Source of the DNA: UMGS172 sp045647525
Lineage (GTDB): Bacteria; Bacillota; Clostridia; Oscillospirales; Acutalibacteraceae
Length of the DNA: 22,995 bases
Reading direction: 5' to 3'
NCBI GenBank assembly: GCA_045647525.1
Contig: JAZRMK010000007.1
Location: 1 to 22,995 of the forward strand
Shown: positions 13,933-22,105 of the stretch, piece by piece
Position numbering within the stretch: position 1 is the first letter of the stretch
How the letters are laid out: each line of letters starts with the position of its first letter
Made by a program: the position numbers and the translations under genes
The notes under the pieces: model-generated
What the model was told of the DNA's origin: nothing
The model's input: only the letters and a program-made list of their open reading frames with translations
Databases searched by the model: none

Positions 13933-13967
13933 GTCAAAACACCTTGATTTATAAAATTCATAAGGAA

Positions 13968-13995
13968 ATTATATCACAAACAAATTTATTGTCAA
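13968..13995 (-). promoter_or_regulatory. Promoter of the ltaS-like gene
   Basis: On the minus strand perfect TTGACA (13995-13990) and TATAAT (13973-13968) boxes are separated by 16 bp, about 36 nt upstream of the TTG start. Confidence 0.85.
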
Positions 13996-14021
13996 TGCGA
14001 CAAAAAATTACAAATTATTAC

Positions 14022-14058
14022 AAAAAATAAAGCTTGGCATATACCAAGCTTTATTTTT
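14022..14058 (-). terminator. Terminator of the lon-engB-lysA operon
   Basis: A 15-bp stem AAAAATAAAGCTTGG/CCAAGCTTTATTTTT (14023-14037 and 14044-14058) is followed by U residues on the minus strand. Its upper part overlaps the lysA stop codon. Confidence 0.9.
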
Positions 14059-15352
14059 ATATATCATTTCTTATTAAATCCTCGTAGGACTCACGTTTTA
14101 TTACAACACGTGACTCTCCGTCTTTAACAAACACGGCAGCGGCTCTCGGTATTCTGTTGTAATTACTTGCCATTGAATAGCAATACGCACCTGTTGTAAG
14201 CACTGCCAGTGTATCACCGACCTCGGCGTTTTGAATAGCAACATCCTTCTGCAATAAGTCACCGCTTTCGCAGCACTTACCTGCAACAGTTACAACAAAA
14301 TCCTTTTCGAGATTTGCTTTATTGGCAATTTCAATGGTGTACTCAGCATTATATAATGCAAATCTCGGGTTGTCAGTCATACCACCGTCAACCGAAACGT
14401 AGGTTCTGACATTTTCGATAGTCTTAACAGCACCGACCTTATAGAGTGTCAATCCTGCATGACCAACAATTGAACGGCCCGGTTCAATGTAAATAAAAGG
14501 AACCGGAAACTGCAACTCTTCGCACTTTTCCTTCAATGCCTTTGATGCATCACGTAGGAATAGGTCAAATGGCTGTTGGTCGTCACCTTCAACATATTTT
14601 ACGCCGAATCCGCCACCCAAATCAATTTCACCGACTGTTACACCGCTTTTTCTACGGAAATCATCGGCAAACTCAATCATAATCTTTGCAGCATCACAAA
14701 AAGGCTCAGTTGTAAATATCTGCGAACCTATATGGCAATGGAAACCCTTTAACTCAACACCATTATATTGAAGACAATGAAGCGCAGCATCCATAGCCTC
14801 GCCGTTTTCAAGTGCAAATCCAAACTTACAGTCAATTTGACCGGTTTTGATATATTCGTGGGTATGAACATCAATACCCGGCTTGATTCTTAAAATGATA
14901 TTGACCTTTTTGTTCAGCTTTTCGGCAATCGCATTTATATTTCTGAGTTCGGAAAAGTTATCGACAACGATTCTGCCAACATTAGACTTTATCGCGTATT
15001 CAAGTTCTTGGAAGGTTTTGTTATTACCGTGGAACATCAGAAGTTCGGGGTCGAATCCGGCAGATATTGCCGTATAAATTTCACCGCCCGATACAACATC
15101 AGCGCCAATCCCCTCTTCTTTACAAATTCGGTACATTTCCTTGCAAGAAAATGCCTTACTCGCATACAGAACTCGTCCGAATCCATCGTAATACTCATTT
15201 ATGGAATCGCGAAAATCTCTTATATTTTTTCTTATAAGCGATTCATCAAACACATAAAGCGGTGTTTGATAGTTGTCGGCCAATTCAACACAGTCGGCAC
15301 CACCGAAGGTTAAGTGACCCAAATCATTAACCGCTATGCTTTCACTAATCAT
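14057..15352 (-). CDS. lysA: Diaminopimelate decarboxylase
   Basis: A 431-residue PLP enzyme of fold type III that decarboxylates meso-diaminopimelate to L-lysine, the last step of lysine synthesis. Landmarks are YASKAFSC at 63-70 with the PLP-binding Lys66, GFHCHIGSQ, the phosphate-binding GGGFGVKY, EPGRSIVGHAG, the SVDGGMTDNPR segment and GKCCESGDLL, which carries the Cys contributed to the partner subunit. The ATG at 15352 is preferred over the ATG three codons upstream because AAAGGA is then correctly spaced. It is the third gene of the lon-engB-lysA operon, 22 bp after engB. That gap leaves no room for a lysine riboswitch. Confidence 0.96.
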   Translation of the reverse strand: MISESIAVNDLGHLTFGGADCVELADNYQTPLYVFDESLIRKNIRDFRDSINEYYDGFGRVLYASKAFSCKEMYRICKEEGIGADVVSGGEIYTAISAGFDPELLMFHGNNKTFQELEYAIKSNVGRIVVDNFSELRNINAIAEKLNKKVNIILRIKPGIDVHTHEYIKTGQIDCKFGFALENGEAMDAALHCLQYNGVELKGFHCHIGSQIFTTEPFCDAAKIMIEFADDFRRKSGVTVGEIDLGGGFGVKYVEGDDQQPFDLFLRDASKALKEKCEELQFPVPFIYIEPGRSIVGHAGLTLYKVGAVKTIENVRTYVSVDGGMTDNPRFALYNAEYTIEIANKANLEKDFVVTVAGKCCESGDLLQKDVAIQNAEVGDTLAVLTTGAYCYSMASNYNRIPRAAAVFVKDGESRVVIKRESYEDLIRNDI

Positions 15353-15374
15353 ATTTACCATCCTTTGAGGTAAT

Positions 15375-15947
15375 TTATTCTGCTACCGATTCGAGTATGT
15401 TTCTTAATGCGTCGTTACCCTCACCCGTTTCGGCTGAAAAAGGTATCATTTCGATACCGCTAAAAAGTTCTTCGAACATACTAATATTTGCTATTTTTTC
15501 CTTCGATTTCAATTTATCGATTTTTGTAAGTACAATAACAAAATCAAAGCCTGTTTGTTTTAAATAGGACACCATATCCATATCATCTTTGGTAGGTTTA
15601 TGGCGAGAATCAATAAGTTGAAAAACCTTTTTTATATTTCGATCAGAAGAAAAATAATACTGCATCAAATCCGACCAACGCTCTTTTTCTGAGTAAGAAA
15701 CCTTTGCAAAGCCGTAACCCGGCAGATCCGCCATTCTTACACTGTCGCAGGTAAAGAAATTGATTGTCACCGTCTTGCCCGGTTTGTTACTGACTCTTGC
15801 AATCGATTTTCTTCCCAAGAGCTTATTTATAAGCGAAGATTTTCCAACATTTGAATGTCCGGAAAAACAAACCTCGGGCAAATCAGAAGGTATTAAACTT
15901 TTTGGTGTTCCTGCCGATGTTTCAAACCTGGCATTATTGTAGTTCAT
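15375..15947 (-). CDS. engB: Ribosome-biogenesis GTPase EngB (YsxC/YihA)
   Basis: A 190-residue GTPase needed for late assembly of the 50S ribosomal subunit. The TRAFAC motifs are in order: G1 GHSNVGKSS near 30-38, G2 region KPGKTVTINFF, G3 DLPGYGFA, G4 LTKIDK and G5 FSAETG. Length and order match the EngB family. The ATG overlaps the lon stop codon in an ATGA arrangement, with AGAGGTG inside the end of lon, so translation is probably coupled. A lon-engB neighbourhood is also found in Bacillus. Confidence 0.97.
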   Translation of the reverse strand: MNYNNARFETSAGTPKSLIPSDLPEVCFSGHSNVGKSSLINKLLGRKSIARVSNKPGKTVTINFFTCDSVRMADLPGYGFAKVSYSEKERWSDLMQYYFSSDRNIKKVFQLIDSRHKPTKDDMDMVSYLKQTGFDFVIVLTKIDKLKSKEKIANISMFEELFSGIEMIPFSAETGEGNDALRNILESVAE

Positions 15948-18370
15948 AGCACACCTCTGCTTATTTTTGACACAGTATTAACAGTACCGACCGTTGTATC
16001 AATAGGATACATTCCGTTACCGCCGTTTTTCTTGGCATCAGGCATATTATTTAAAGCCTCTGACAAAATTTCGTCAACCGTTTCGACGGCAACAAATCTT
16101 ATATTATCCTTGACAATCTGCTCAACTTCATCAAGATCAGGAAGATTGTCAACAGGAATAAATACAGTGCTGACGCCTGCTTTATAAGCTGCCATTGTCT
16201 TTTCTTTGAGTCCGCCGATCGGCATAACTCTTCCGCGAAGGGTTATTTCACCCGTCATGGCAACATCACGTTTTACAGTAATGCCCGTAAGCGCCGAAAC
16301 AAGTGCTGTAAACATTGTAACACCTGCCGAAGGACCGTCTTTTGGAACTGCGGCTTCTGGTGCATGAATGTGGATATCAAAGGTTTTGTAGAAATCCTTA
16401 TTGATTCCAAGCAACTCTGCTCTGCTTCTGACACAAGTAACGGCTGCTTTTGCCGATTCTTGCATAACATCACCCAAAGAACCTGTCAGTTCAAGTTTGC
16501 CTGTTCCTGCAACACAAACAACCTCCAACGGCATAATTTCACCGCCGACACTCGTCCAAGCGAGTCCGTTGACAACACCGACCTCATCCTTTTTAAGCAA
16601 TGCATCGGGTTTATATTTTTCAGTACCCAGCATTTCCTTTAAAAGCTCGGGTGTAACTTTAACGGTCTTACACTCACCCGACACGATTTTCGCAGCGGAT
16701 TTTCGGCAAACAGTTGCCAATGTTCTGTCTAAACGGCGAACTCCTGCTTCGCGCGTATAAGCATCAATAAGTTTATATACCGCTTCATCAGAAAATTTCA
16801 ATTCGGTGGGTTTTAGACCGTTGAGCTTTAACTGCTTCTTTATAAGATGTTTTTTAGCAATCTGATACTTTTCTTCTCTTGTATAAGAGCCAAGTTCGAT
16901 AAGCTCCATTCTGTCAAGCAACGGACCGGGAATGCTCGACGCATCATTTGCCGTTGTAATAAACAGAACCTTTGACAGATCAAAAGGCATATCAACATAA
17001 TGATCGTGGAAGGTGTTGTTTTGTTCACTGTCAAGTATTTCAAGCATTGCTGATGACGGGTCACCTTTATAAGATGAACCGAGTTTATCAATTTCGTCAA
17101 GAAGAATTACTGGATTAGCAGTACCGGCTGTTTTTACAGCGTTGATAATACGTCCGGGCATAGCACCGATATAGGTCTTTCTATGACCTCTAATTTCGGC
17201 CTCATCGGTCACACCACCTAAGGATACACGGGCATATTTTCTACCCATACACTCTGCAACTGATTTAACAATAGATGTTTTACCAACACCGGGAGGGCCG
17301 ACAAGACATATTATCTGACCTTTAATTTCGGGTACCAATGTATGTACCGCCAAAAGTTCAATAATTCTTTCTTTAACCTTTTTAAGACCGTAATGGTCGC
17401 GGTCGAGAATCTTTTGTGATTTAGCCAAATTTATCTTTGCGTCACTATAAAGCCCCCAAGGAAGCGACAGACAGGTATCAAGGTAATTGAGAACAACGGT
17501 TGCCTCATGAGAACCGGAAGGCATTTTAGCAAGTCTATCGACCTCATCGTTGAGTTTCTGCTTAACAGTGTCATCGGCATTTAAATTGGCTATTTTCTTA
17601 TAATACTTTTCAATTTCACTGTCGGGATTGCTTTCACCATACAGTTCTTCATTGATAGCCTTGATCTGTTCACGCAGATAGTATTCTCGTTGATTATCGT
17701 CAATGCTTCCCTTGACCTTCTCACTGATACGTTTATCGATTTCAATGAGGTCCTTCTCGCGTTTGAGCAGAGTAATAACCGACTTCAAACGTTTTTGAGG
17801 GTTAAGTTGCTCTAAAATGTACTGCTTATCATCGGTTTCAACCGGTACATTGTGAGCAATATAATCGGCAAGACGACCGATGTTATCAGCCGCAACTACA
17901 CTCATAATAACGTCAGGCGAAATTTTAGGCGCAACACGGGCGAAGTCATCAAATGCATTTTTTGCATTTCTCAGCAAAGCTGCCTTGTACTTCGTCTTGT
18001 TTCCTTCAGACTCTTCTACCAAGCGAACAATATCAGCTCTGAAAAGCGGATCAACAGTTGTAATGTTTTTGAGTTCTGCTCTATAACAACCCTCAACAAG
18101 CACACGAACAGTATCACCCGTCATTCTAAGAATCTGTCTGATTTTTGCGACACAACCAACGTTGTAGAGGTCATCGACATTCGGATCCTCTGCTGAAATA
18201 TTTTTTTGTGTTAACAAAAAGATATAACGGTTTTGTGCCATAGCGGTATTAAGTGCCTCAATTGACTTCGGACGAATAACATCAAAATGTACCACCGTTT
18301 TAGGAAAAACAACGATACCACGAAGAGCCAACATAGGCATATTTAAACTCATCTGAGTAGTTTCCTGCAT
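15944..18370 (-). CDS. lon: ATP-dependent protease Lon
   Basis: An 808-residue LonA-type AAA+ protease that degrades misfolded and regulatory proteins in the cytoplasm. It has an N-terminal substrate-recognition domain (1 to about 205; LALRGIVVFPKTVVHFDV), a helical linker, an AAA+ module with Walker A GPPGVGKT at about 358-365 and Walker B VILLDEIDKL, and a C-terminal Ser-Lys protease domain. There DGPSAG places the nucleophile at Ser681 and the catalytic Lys at 724 in GGLKEK; the spacing of 43 equals that of E. coli (679/722). The start is ATG 18370 with AAGGGAAG upstream. It is the first gene of lon-engB-lysA. No CtsR or CIRCE element is seen, but a GCAAC-N6-GTTGC repeat overlaps its -35 box. 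Confidence 0.97.
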   Translation of the reverse strand: MQETTQMSLNMPMLALRGIVVFPKTVVHFDVIRPKSIEALNTAMAQNRYIFLLTQKNISAEDPNVDDLYNVGCVAKIRQILRMTGDTVRVLVEGCYRAELKNITTVDPLFRADIVRLVEESEGNKTKYKAALLRNAKNAFDDFARVAPKISPDVIMSVVAADNIGRLADYIAHNVPVETDDKQYILEQLNPQKRLKSVITLLKREKDLIEIDKRISEKVKGSIDDNQREYYLREQIKAINEELYGESNPDSEIEKYYKKIANLNADDTVKQKLNDEVDRLAKMPSGSHEATVVLNYLDTCLSLPWGLYSDAKINLAKSQKILDRDHYGLKKVKERIIELLAVHTLVPEIKGQIICLVGPPGVGKTSIVKSVAECMGRKYARVSLGGVTDEAEIRGHRKTYIGAMPGRIINAVKTAGTANPVILLDEIDKLGSSYKGDPSSAMLEILDSEQNNTFHDHYVDMPFDLSKVLFITTANDASSIPGPLLDRMELIELGSYTREEKYQIAKKHLIKKQLKLNGLKPTELKFSDEAVYKLIDAYTREAGVRRLDRTLATVCRKSAAKIVSGECKTVKVTPELLKEMLGTEKYKPDALLKKDEVGVVNGLAWTSVGGEIMPLEVVCVAGTGKLELTGSLGDVMQESAKAAVTCVRSRAELLGINKDFYKTFDIHIHAPEAAVPKDGPSAGVTMFTALVSALTGITVKRDVAMTGEITLRGRVMPIGGLKEKTMAAYKAGVSTVFIPVDNLPDLDEVEQIVKDNIRFVAVETVDEILSEALNNMPDAKKNGGNGMYPIDTTVGTVNTVSKISRGVL

Positions 18371-18401
18371 ATATAACTTCCCTTTTTAAAATTTGCATAT
18401 T

Positions 18402-18430
18402 ATTATACTACATTATTCTATTTATTGCAA
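18402..18430 (-). promoter_or_regulatory. Promoter of the lon operon
   Basis: On the minus strand TTGCAA (18430-18425), a 17-bp spacer and TATAAT (18407-18402) lie about 32 nt upstream of the lon ATG. This is a good vegetative promoter. Confidence 0.8.
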
Positions 18431-18442
18431 CTAATTTGTTGC
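18427..18442. promoter_or_regulatory. Inverted repeat overlapping the lon -35 box
   Basis: GCAAC (18427-18431), a 6-bp spacer and GTTGC (18438-18442). One arm covers most of the -35 hexamer, as expected for a repressor site, but the arms are only 5 bp and could be chance. Confidence 0.35.
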
Positions 18443-18458
18443 TCCAAATTTTCCAAAC

Positions 18459-18485
18459 AAAAACCCATCTCGACGAGATGGGTTT
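18459..18485 (-). terminator. Terminator of the tyrA-pncB operon
   Basis: A palindrome AAACCCATCTCG-A-CGAGATGGGTTT (18461-18485) is followed by U residues on the minus strand, directly after the pncB stop codon. Confidence 0.9.
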
Positions 18486-18490
18486 AATTG

Positions 18491-19927
18491 TTATTTAGAA
18501 TTTTCTTCAATTAAGTTTTTCTGTAAATCATATAGTCTTTGAGAATAGTCAACATAGTATTTGTGCGGTTTTTCAAAACGCTGAACCTCTTCCCAAAGCG
18601 ATTCAACCTGCTGTTCACGGTAGTCACGAATAGCAGTGGCATCAGGAGATTTATAGCAAAGTTCACCGTTTTTAAATACCTCAACCTGCAACGGACGGGC
18701 AATAAAATCAGTGACTGCCTTTCTCTTCCAGGTATATTCGGGGTCAAACAACTCGTACTCTTTTGTATCGTCAATTACCTCATCACGAAGTGTTATGACA
18801 TCGGCAATTGCCTTACCGCTGTCACGGTCGAAAAGACGCCAACACTGTTTGAATCCAGGCAGTGTGATTTTTGACGTATTTTCGCTAAGTTTAATTTTAG
18901 GAACTACCTCACCGTTAGGTCTTTCGATGGCTGCAAGCTTATAAACTCCACCGAAGACAGCTTCACTTTTAGCGGTAATAAGGCGTTCGCCTACACCAAA
19001 TGTGTCAACCTTAGCACCCTGCATAAGCATATCTCTTATAAGATATTCATCCAAAGAGTTCGAGACACATATTTCGCAGTCGGGATAACCCGCCTCATCA
19101 AGCATTTTACGAGCACGTTTAGAGAGATAAGTGATATCACCACTGTCAATTCTGATGCCTTTCGGACGGCAACCAAGAGGCTTCAAAACTTCGTTTGCAA
19201 CCTTGATAACATTAGGAATACCCTTTTTAAGAGTATCAAATGTATCAACAAGGAAAACACATGAATCGGGATAAACCTCGGCATACGCCTTGAATGCATC
19301 GTATTCACTGTCAAACAACTGAATCCATGAATGAGCCATTGTTCCGAAAACAGGAATATCAAAATCTTTTCCTGCTTTCACACACGATGTGCCAACACAA
19401 CCGCCGATATATGCAGCTCTGGCTCCTGATACAGAAGCATCAATACCATGCGCACGTCGGGCACCGAACTCAATGACAGAACGACCTTGCGCAGAACGGA
19501 CTATTCTGTTTGCTTTTGTAGCAATAAGTGACTGGTGGTTAATATTGAGCAACAACAGAGTTTCTATTAAAAACAGTTCAATAATAGGACCTCTGACCGT
19601 TACAATAGGCTCTTTCGGGAAGATCGGAGTTCCTTCGGGTACCGACCAAACATCACAACTGAACTTGAAGTTTCTTAAATATTCGATGAACTCATCATCA
19701 AATATGCCTCTGCTTTTCATATATTCACAGTCGGATTCCGTAAATTTCAGATTTTGCAGATCATCGATAAGCTGCTTCAAACCCGCCATAATGGCAAATC
19801 CGCCGTCATCGGGAACTCGGCGAAAAAACATATCAAAATACGCAACTGTTTCTTTATGGTTTTTCAGCAAAGCACCGTTTGCCATAGTTGCCTCATAAAA
19901 ATCCATAAGCATAGCTAAATTATCCAT
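18491..19927 (-). CDS. pncB: Nicotinate phosphoribosyltransferase
   Basis: A 478-residue enzyme that joins nicotinate to PRPP, coupled to ATP hydrolysis, giving nicotinate mononucleotide for NAD salvage. Landmarks are the N-terminal LMDFYEATMA, the FFRRVPDDGGFAIMAGL segment, INHQSLIATKA, EFGARRAHG at 153-161, GTMAHSW with His199 at the family's autophosphorylated position, IRIDSGD and VSNSLDEY. Length and motifs match the roughly 480-residue branch common in Firmicutes. The ATG at 19927 has AAGGAG upstream and lies 2 bp after the tyrA stop codon, so the two are co-transcribed and probably translationally coupled. The tyrA-pncB pairing has no obvious metabolic logic. Confidence 0.95.
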   Translation of the reverse strand: MDNLAMLMDFYEATMANGALLKNHKETVAYFDMFFRRVPDDGGFAIMAGLKQLIDDLQNLKFTESDCEYMKSRGIFDDEFIEYLRNFKFSCDVWSVPEGTPIFPKEPIVTVRGPIIELFLIETLLLLNINHQSLIATKANRIVRSAQGRSVIEFGARRAHGIDASVSGARAAYIGGCVGTSCVKAGKDFDIPVFGTMAHSWIQLFDSEYDAFKAYAEVYPDSCVFLVDTFDTLKKGIPNVIKVANEVLKPLGCRPKGIRIDSGDITYLSKRARKMLDEAGYPDCEICVSNSLDEYLIRDMLMQGAKVDTFGVGERLITAKSEAVFGGVYKLAAIERPNGEVVPKIKLSENTSKITLPGFKQCWRLFDRDSGKAIADVITLRDEVIDDTKEYELFDPEYTWKRKAVTDFIARPLQVEVFKNGELCYKSPDATAIRDYREQQVESLWEEVQRFEKPHKYYVDYSQRLYDLQKNLIEENSK

Positions 19928-19929
19928 AA

Positions 19930-20778
19930 TTATGCTCCTTCGCTCTCCTTCAAATCTTGTTCTTTAATAAGCTTACCCTTCAAAATGAGCGTTTTTAATT
20001 CATCTTGGTCACCACTGTTTACAGCTTTTCTGTAATCGGTAAGATTTTCAATAAGAAAATCTAACTCCGACAAAAGCATTTCCTTATTATTTAAAAACAA
20101 TTCACTCCACAGTTTTTCATCAACGGTAGCAACCCTCGAACAGTCCTTAAAACTGCCGGCAGAAAAGCCTTTTCTATCAAAAACTGTCGGCGATTTGACA
20201 TAAGCACCCGCAATAATATGAGGAATCTGTGAAGTAAACGCAATAACACGGTCGTGTGTTTCAGGATCGGCAACTGTAATTTTAGCTGCCTTTAACCCTA
20301 AAACAAACTGTTTTACAACATTTAATGCGTCTTCATTTGTGTTTTCAGTAACGGTCAAAATATAACTTGCACGGTTAAAAAGATTTTCATCAGCATTTTT
20401 AAAGCCGCTTCTCTCCTTACCTGCCATTGGATGACCGCCGATAAAATAAAGTCCGCTATTCTGACAGATTTTTTCGCACTCACATACCACCGACTGTTTA
20501 ACACCGCAAACATCGGTTACTACTGAACTTTTCTTCAAATATTTCGCATTTTTACGCAAAAATTCAACCGACAGAACAGGTGACAAACAAAGGACGGTAA
20601 CATCGGCATCACTTAATGTTTCTAACTGCCAGATTTCATCAACCGCACCAACATTCAAAGCCTCCGAACAGACGGTTTCATCAATATCATAACCTGAAAC
20701 CAACCAATCAGAGTTCTTTTTCAACTGTTTTGCGAGCGAACCGCCGATAAGACCAAGTCCAATAATAAGTGCTTTCAT
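19930..20778 (-). CDS. tyrA: Prephenate dehydrogenase
   Basis: A 282-residue NAD-dependent enzyme that converts prephenate to 4-hydroxyphenylpyruvate in tyrosine synthesis. Motifs are the Rossmann GLGLIGGS at 7-14, GGHPMAGKERSG with the substrate-site His, and HDRVIAFTSQIPHI with a second conserved His. There is no chorismate mutase domain, and the length leaves no room for the C-terminal ACT domain seen in some longer TyrA proteins, so it is the short monofunctional form. It starts at ATG 20778 behind GAGGTGG. The promoter at 20829-20857 and an inverted repeat in the leader (20795-20815) suggest regulated transcription. It is the first gene of tyrA-pncB. Confidence 0.95.
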   Translation of the reverse strand: MKALIIGLGLIGGSLAKQLKKNSDWLVSGYDIDETVCSEALNVGAVDEIWQLETLSDADVTVLCLSPVLSVEFLRKNAKYLKKSSVVTDVCGVKQSVVCECEKICQNSGLYFIGGHPMAGKERSGFKNADENLFNRASYILTVTENTNEDALNVVKQFVLGLKAAKITVADPETHDRVIAFTSQIPHIIAGAYVKSPTVFDRKGFSAGSFKDCSRVATVDEKLWSELFLNNKEMLLSELDFLIENLTDYRKAVNSGDQDELKTLILKGKLIKEQDLKESEGA

Positions 20779-20794
20779 ACTGTCACCACCTCAA

Positions 20795-20815
20795 TATTAT
20801 GATTAAATCATAATA
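20795..20815. promoter_or_regulatory. Inverted repeat in the tyrA leader
   Basis: Perfect 9-bp arms TATTATGAT-N3-ATCATAATA. The repeat lies just downstream of the predicted transcription start, between promoter and ribosome-binding site. It is too AT-rich and lacks the U-run of a terminator. It is a candidate repressor operator; it does not fit the TyrR, CodY or ArgR consensus as I know them. Confidence 0.5.
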
Positions 20816-20828
20816 AAATAATAAAATA

Positions 20829-20857
20829 ATAATACACCTTTTTAATTTCACTGTCAA
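20829..20857 (-). promoter_or_regulatory. Promoter of the tyrA-pncB operon
   Basis: On the minus strand TTGACA (20857-20852), a 17-bp spacer and TATTAT (20834-20829). Confidence 0.85.
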
Positions 20858-20863
20858 TTAAAG

Positions 20864-20898
20864 AAAAAAAGAGCCGACAAACAATAATGTCTGTCGGC
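20864..20898 (-). terminator. Terminator of the HPr gene
   Basis: An 11-bp stem with one G-U pair (GCCGACAGACA/TGTTTGTCGGC, 4-nt loop, 20873-20898) is followed on the minus strand by CUUUUUUU. Confidence 0.92.
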
Positions 20899-20917
20899 AC
20901 AAAATCAAAACTTAAAA

Positions 20918-21181
20918 TTACTCTGCAAAACCGGATTCAACCAAAGTTACAAGACCGGTAACAGCAGCTTCCTCGTCGCTACCGTCAGCAATAATACGAA
21001 TAGCTGTTCCGCCAACGATACCAAGTGACAAAACGCCGAGAAGACTTTTTGCGTTAACGCGACGCTCTTCCTTCTCAACCCAGATTGAAGATTTGAATTC
21101 ATTTGCCTTCTGAATAAAGAAGGTAGCAGGACGGGCATGAAGTCCAACCTGATTCTGAACGACAACATCTTTAACAAACAT
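20918..21181 (-). CDS. ptsH: HPr family phosphocarrier protein
   Basis: An 87-residue HPr. His15 in VGLHARPAT is the site phosphorylated by Enzyme I and passed to sugar-specific PTS components. Ser46 in NAKSLLGVLSLG is the regulatory site of HPr kinase in low-GC Gram-positives. Having His15 and Ser46 together marks it as HPr rather than Crh. It starts at ATG 21181 with AAAAGGAG upstream. It is monocistronic; ptsI does not follow, unlike in the Bacillus ptsHI operon. The promoter (21271-21298) is overlapped by a 22-bp inverted repeat, and the leader has a small GGGTT/AACCC hairpin (21246-21258). Confidence 0.95.
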   Translation of the reverse strand: MFVKDVVVQNQVGLHARPATFFIQKANEFKSSIWVEKEERRVNAKSLLGVLSLGIVGGTAIRIIADGSDEEAAVTGLVTLVESGFAE

Positions 21182-21270
21182 AATAAAATCTCCTTTTTAA
21201 TCACTGCTTAATCAAAGCACGATTACTCACAACAATAAAGAATCGGGGTTTTTAACCCGGTACTTTCGTT

Positions 21271-21298
21271 ATTATACCATAATATTGATTTTAGTCAA
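21271..21298 (-). promoter_or_regulatory. Promoter of ptsH (extended -10)
   Basis: On the minus strand TTGACT (21298-21293), a 16-bp spacer ending TGG, and TATAAT (21276-21271). It gives a leader of about 80 nt before the ATG. Confidence 0.85.
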
Positions 21299-21302
21299 TA
21301 TT
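21281..21302. promoter_or_regulatory. 22-bp inverted repeat covering the ptsH -35 box
   Basis: Perfect arms AATATTGA-N6-TCAATATT. The -35 hexamer lies inside the repeat, a classic repressor-operator placement. Confidence 0.5.
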
Positions 21303-21320
21303 TTGTTACCATCAAAATAA

Positions 21321-21345
21321 AAATTTTTCGTAAAACGACAAATTT
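21321..21345 (-). terminator. Possible weak terminator of the trmD operon
   Basis: An AT-rich stem (AAATTTTTCGT with ACGACAAATTT, one mismatch, 3-nt loop) is followed by a U-rich stretch on the minus strand. It is the only candidate hairpin between trmD and ptsH, and it is not strong. Confidence 0.3.
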
Positions 21346-21412
21346 CGAAAAAAACATTCCACCAATTTGTTAAATTTTCACATAAATATAATAGCTTTAA
21401 TTACTAAGCAAA

Positions 21413-22105
21413 TTATTTTAGTGAATTTGTTTCACTTAACATATCAGGACGAAGTTTTCTTGTTAATTCCAACGATTGTTCATCACGCCATTTTTGAATG
21501 TTTTTATGATGACCCGACAACAATATATCGGGTACAGCAACTCCGTGCCATACCTCAGGTCGTGTATATTGAGGATATTCAAGCAAACCGTTGAAATGAC
21601 TTTCATCGGTAAAACACACTTCTTCCGACAAAACACCGGGAATCATACGACTTACAGCGTCAACAACTGCCAATGCCGGCAATTCACCACCGGTTAAAAC
21701 ATAGTCGCCGATGGATATCTCCTCATCAACGATTTCATCAAGCACACGTTGATCGACACCTTCATAATGTCCGCAAAGAATGGCAATTCTTTTGTATTTG
21801 GAAAGACGCACAGCATCCTCCTGACAAAAAGTTTTACCCTTGGGTGACATATAAATCAGATGAGGTTTATCTTCCCCATCATAAATGCTTTTAAAACAGT
21901 TAAATATTGGTTCTGCCTGCATAACCATACCTTTACCACCGCCGTACGGTGCATCATCAACACGGTTATGTTTATTACCTGCAAAGTCACGGATATTGTG
22001 GCAAAACGCCTCAATAGTTCCCGACTTTTGCGCTCTGCCAATTATGCTTTCGTTCAAAACGGCTTCGCACATTTCGGGAAAAAGCGTTAAAATATCAAAT
22101 CTCAT
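21413..22105 (-). CDS. trmD: tRNA (guanine-N1)-methyltransferase TrmD
   Basis: A 230-residue SPOUT-class enzyme that methylates G37 next to the anticodon using S-adenosylmethionine, preventing frameshifts. Motifs are the N-terminal MRFDILTLFPEM, APYGGGKGMVMQ, and the knot-forming LCGHYEGVDQRVLD and SIGDYVLTGGELPA. PQYTRPEVW and LLSGHHKNIQKWR follow. The ATG at 22105 matches the family N-terminus and has a GGGGGGA site upstream; the extra 19 codons of the longer frame are rejected. The start overlaps the rimM 3' end by 11 bp, so translation is likely coupled. rplS, which usually follows trmD, is absent. Confidence 0.97.
   Translation of the reverse strand: MRFDILTLFPEMCEAVLNESIIGRAQKSGTIEAFCHNIRDFAGNKHNRVDDAPYGGGKGMVMQAEPIFNCFKSIYDGEDKPHLIYMSPKGKTFCQEDAVRLSKYKRIAILCGHYEGVDQRVLDEIVDEEISIGDYVLTGGELPALAVVDAVSRMIPGVLSEEVCFTDESHFNGLLEYPQYTRPEVWHGVAVPDILLSGHHKNIQKWRDEQSLELTRKLRPDMLSETNSLK

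Noticed and set aside
15353..15374. Possible lysine riboswitch or T-box before lysA
   Set aside because: Only 22 bp separate engB and lysA, and no leader structure fits; lysA is an internal operon gene.
18371..18490. CtsR or CIRCE heat-shock operator upstream of lon
   Set aside because: No tandem GGTCAAA and no TTAGCACTC-N9-GAGTGCTAA is present; only the short GCAAC/GTTGC dyad is seen.
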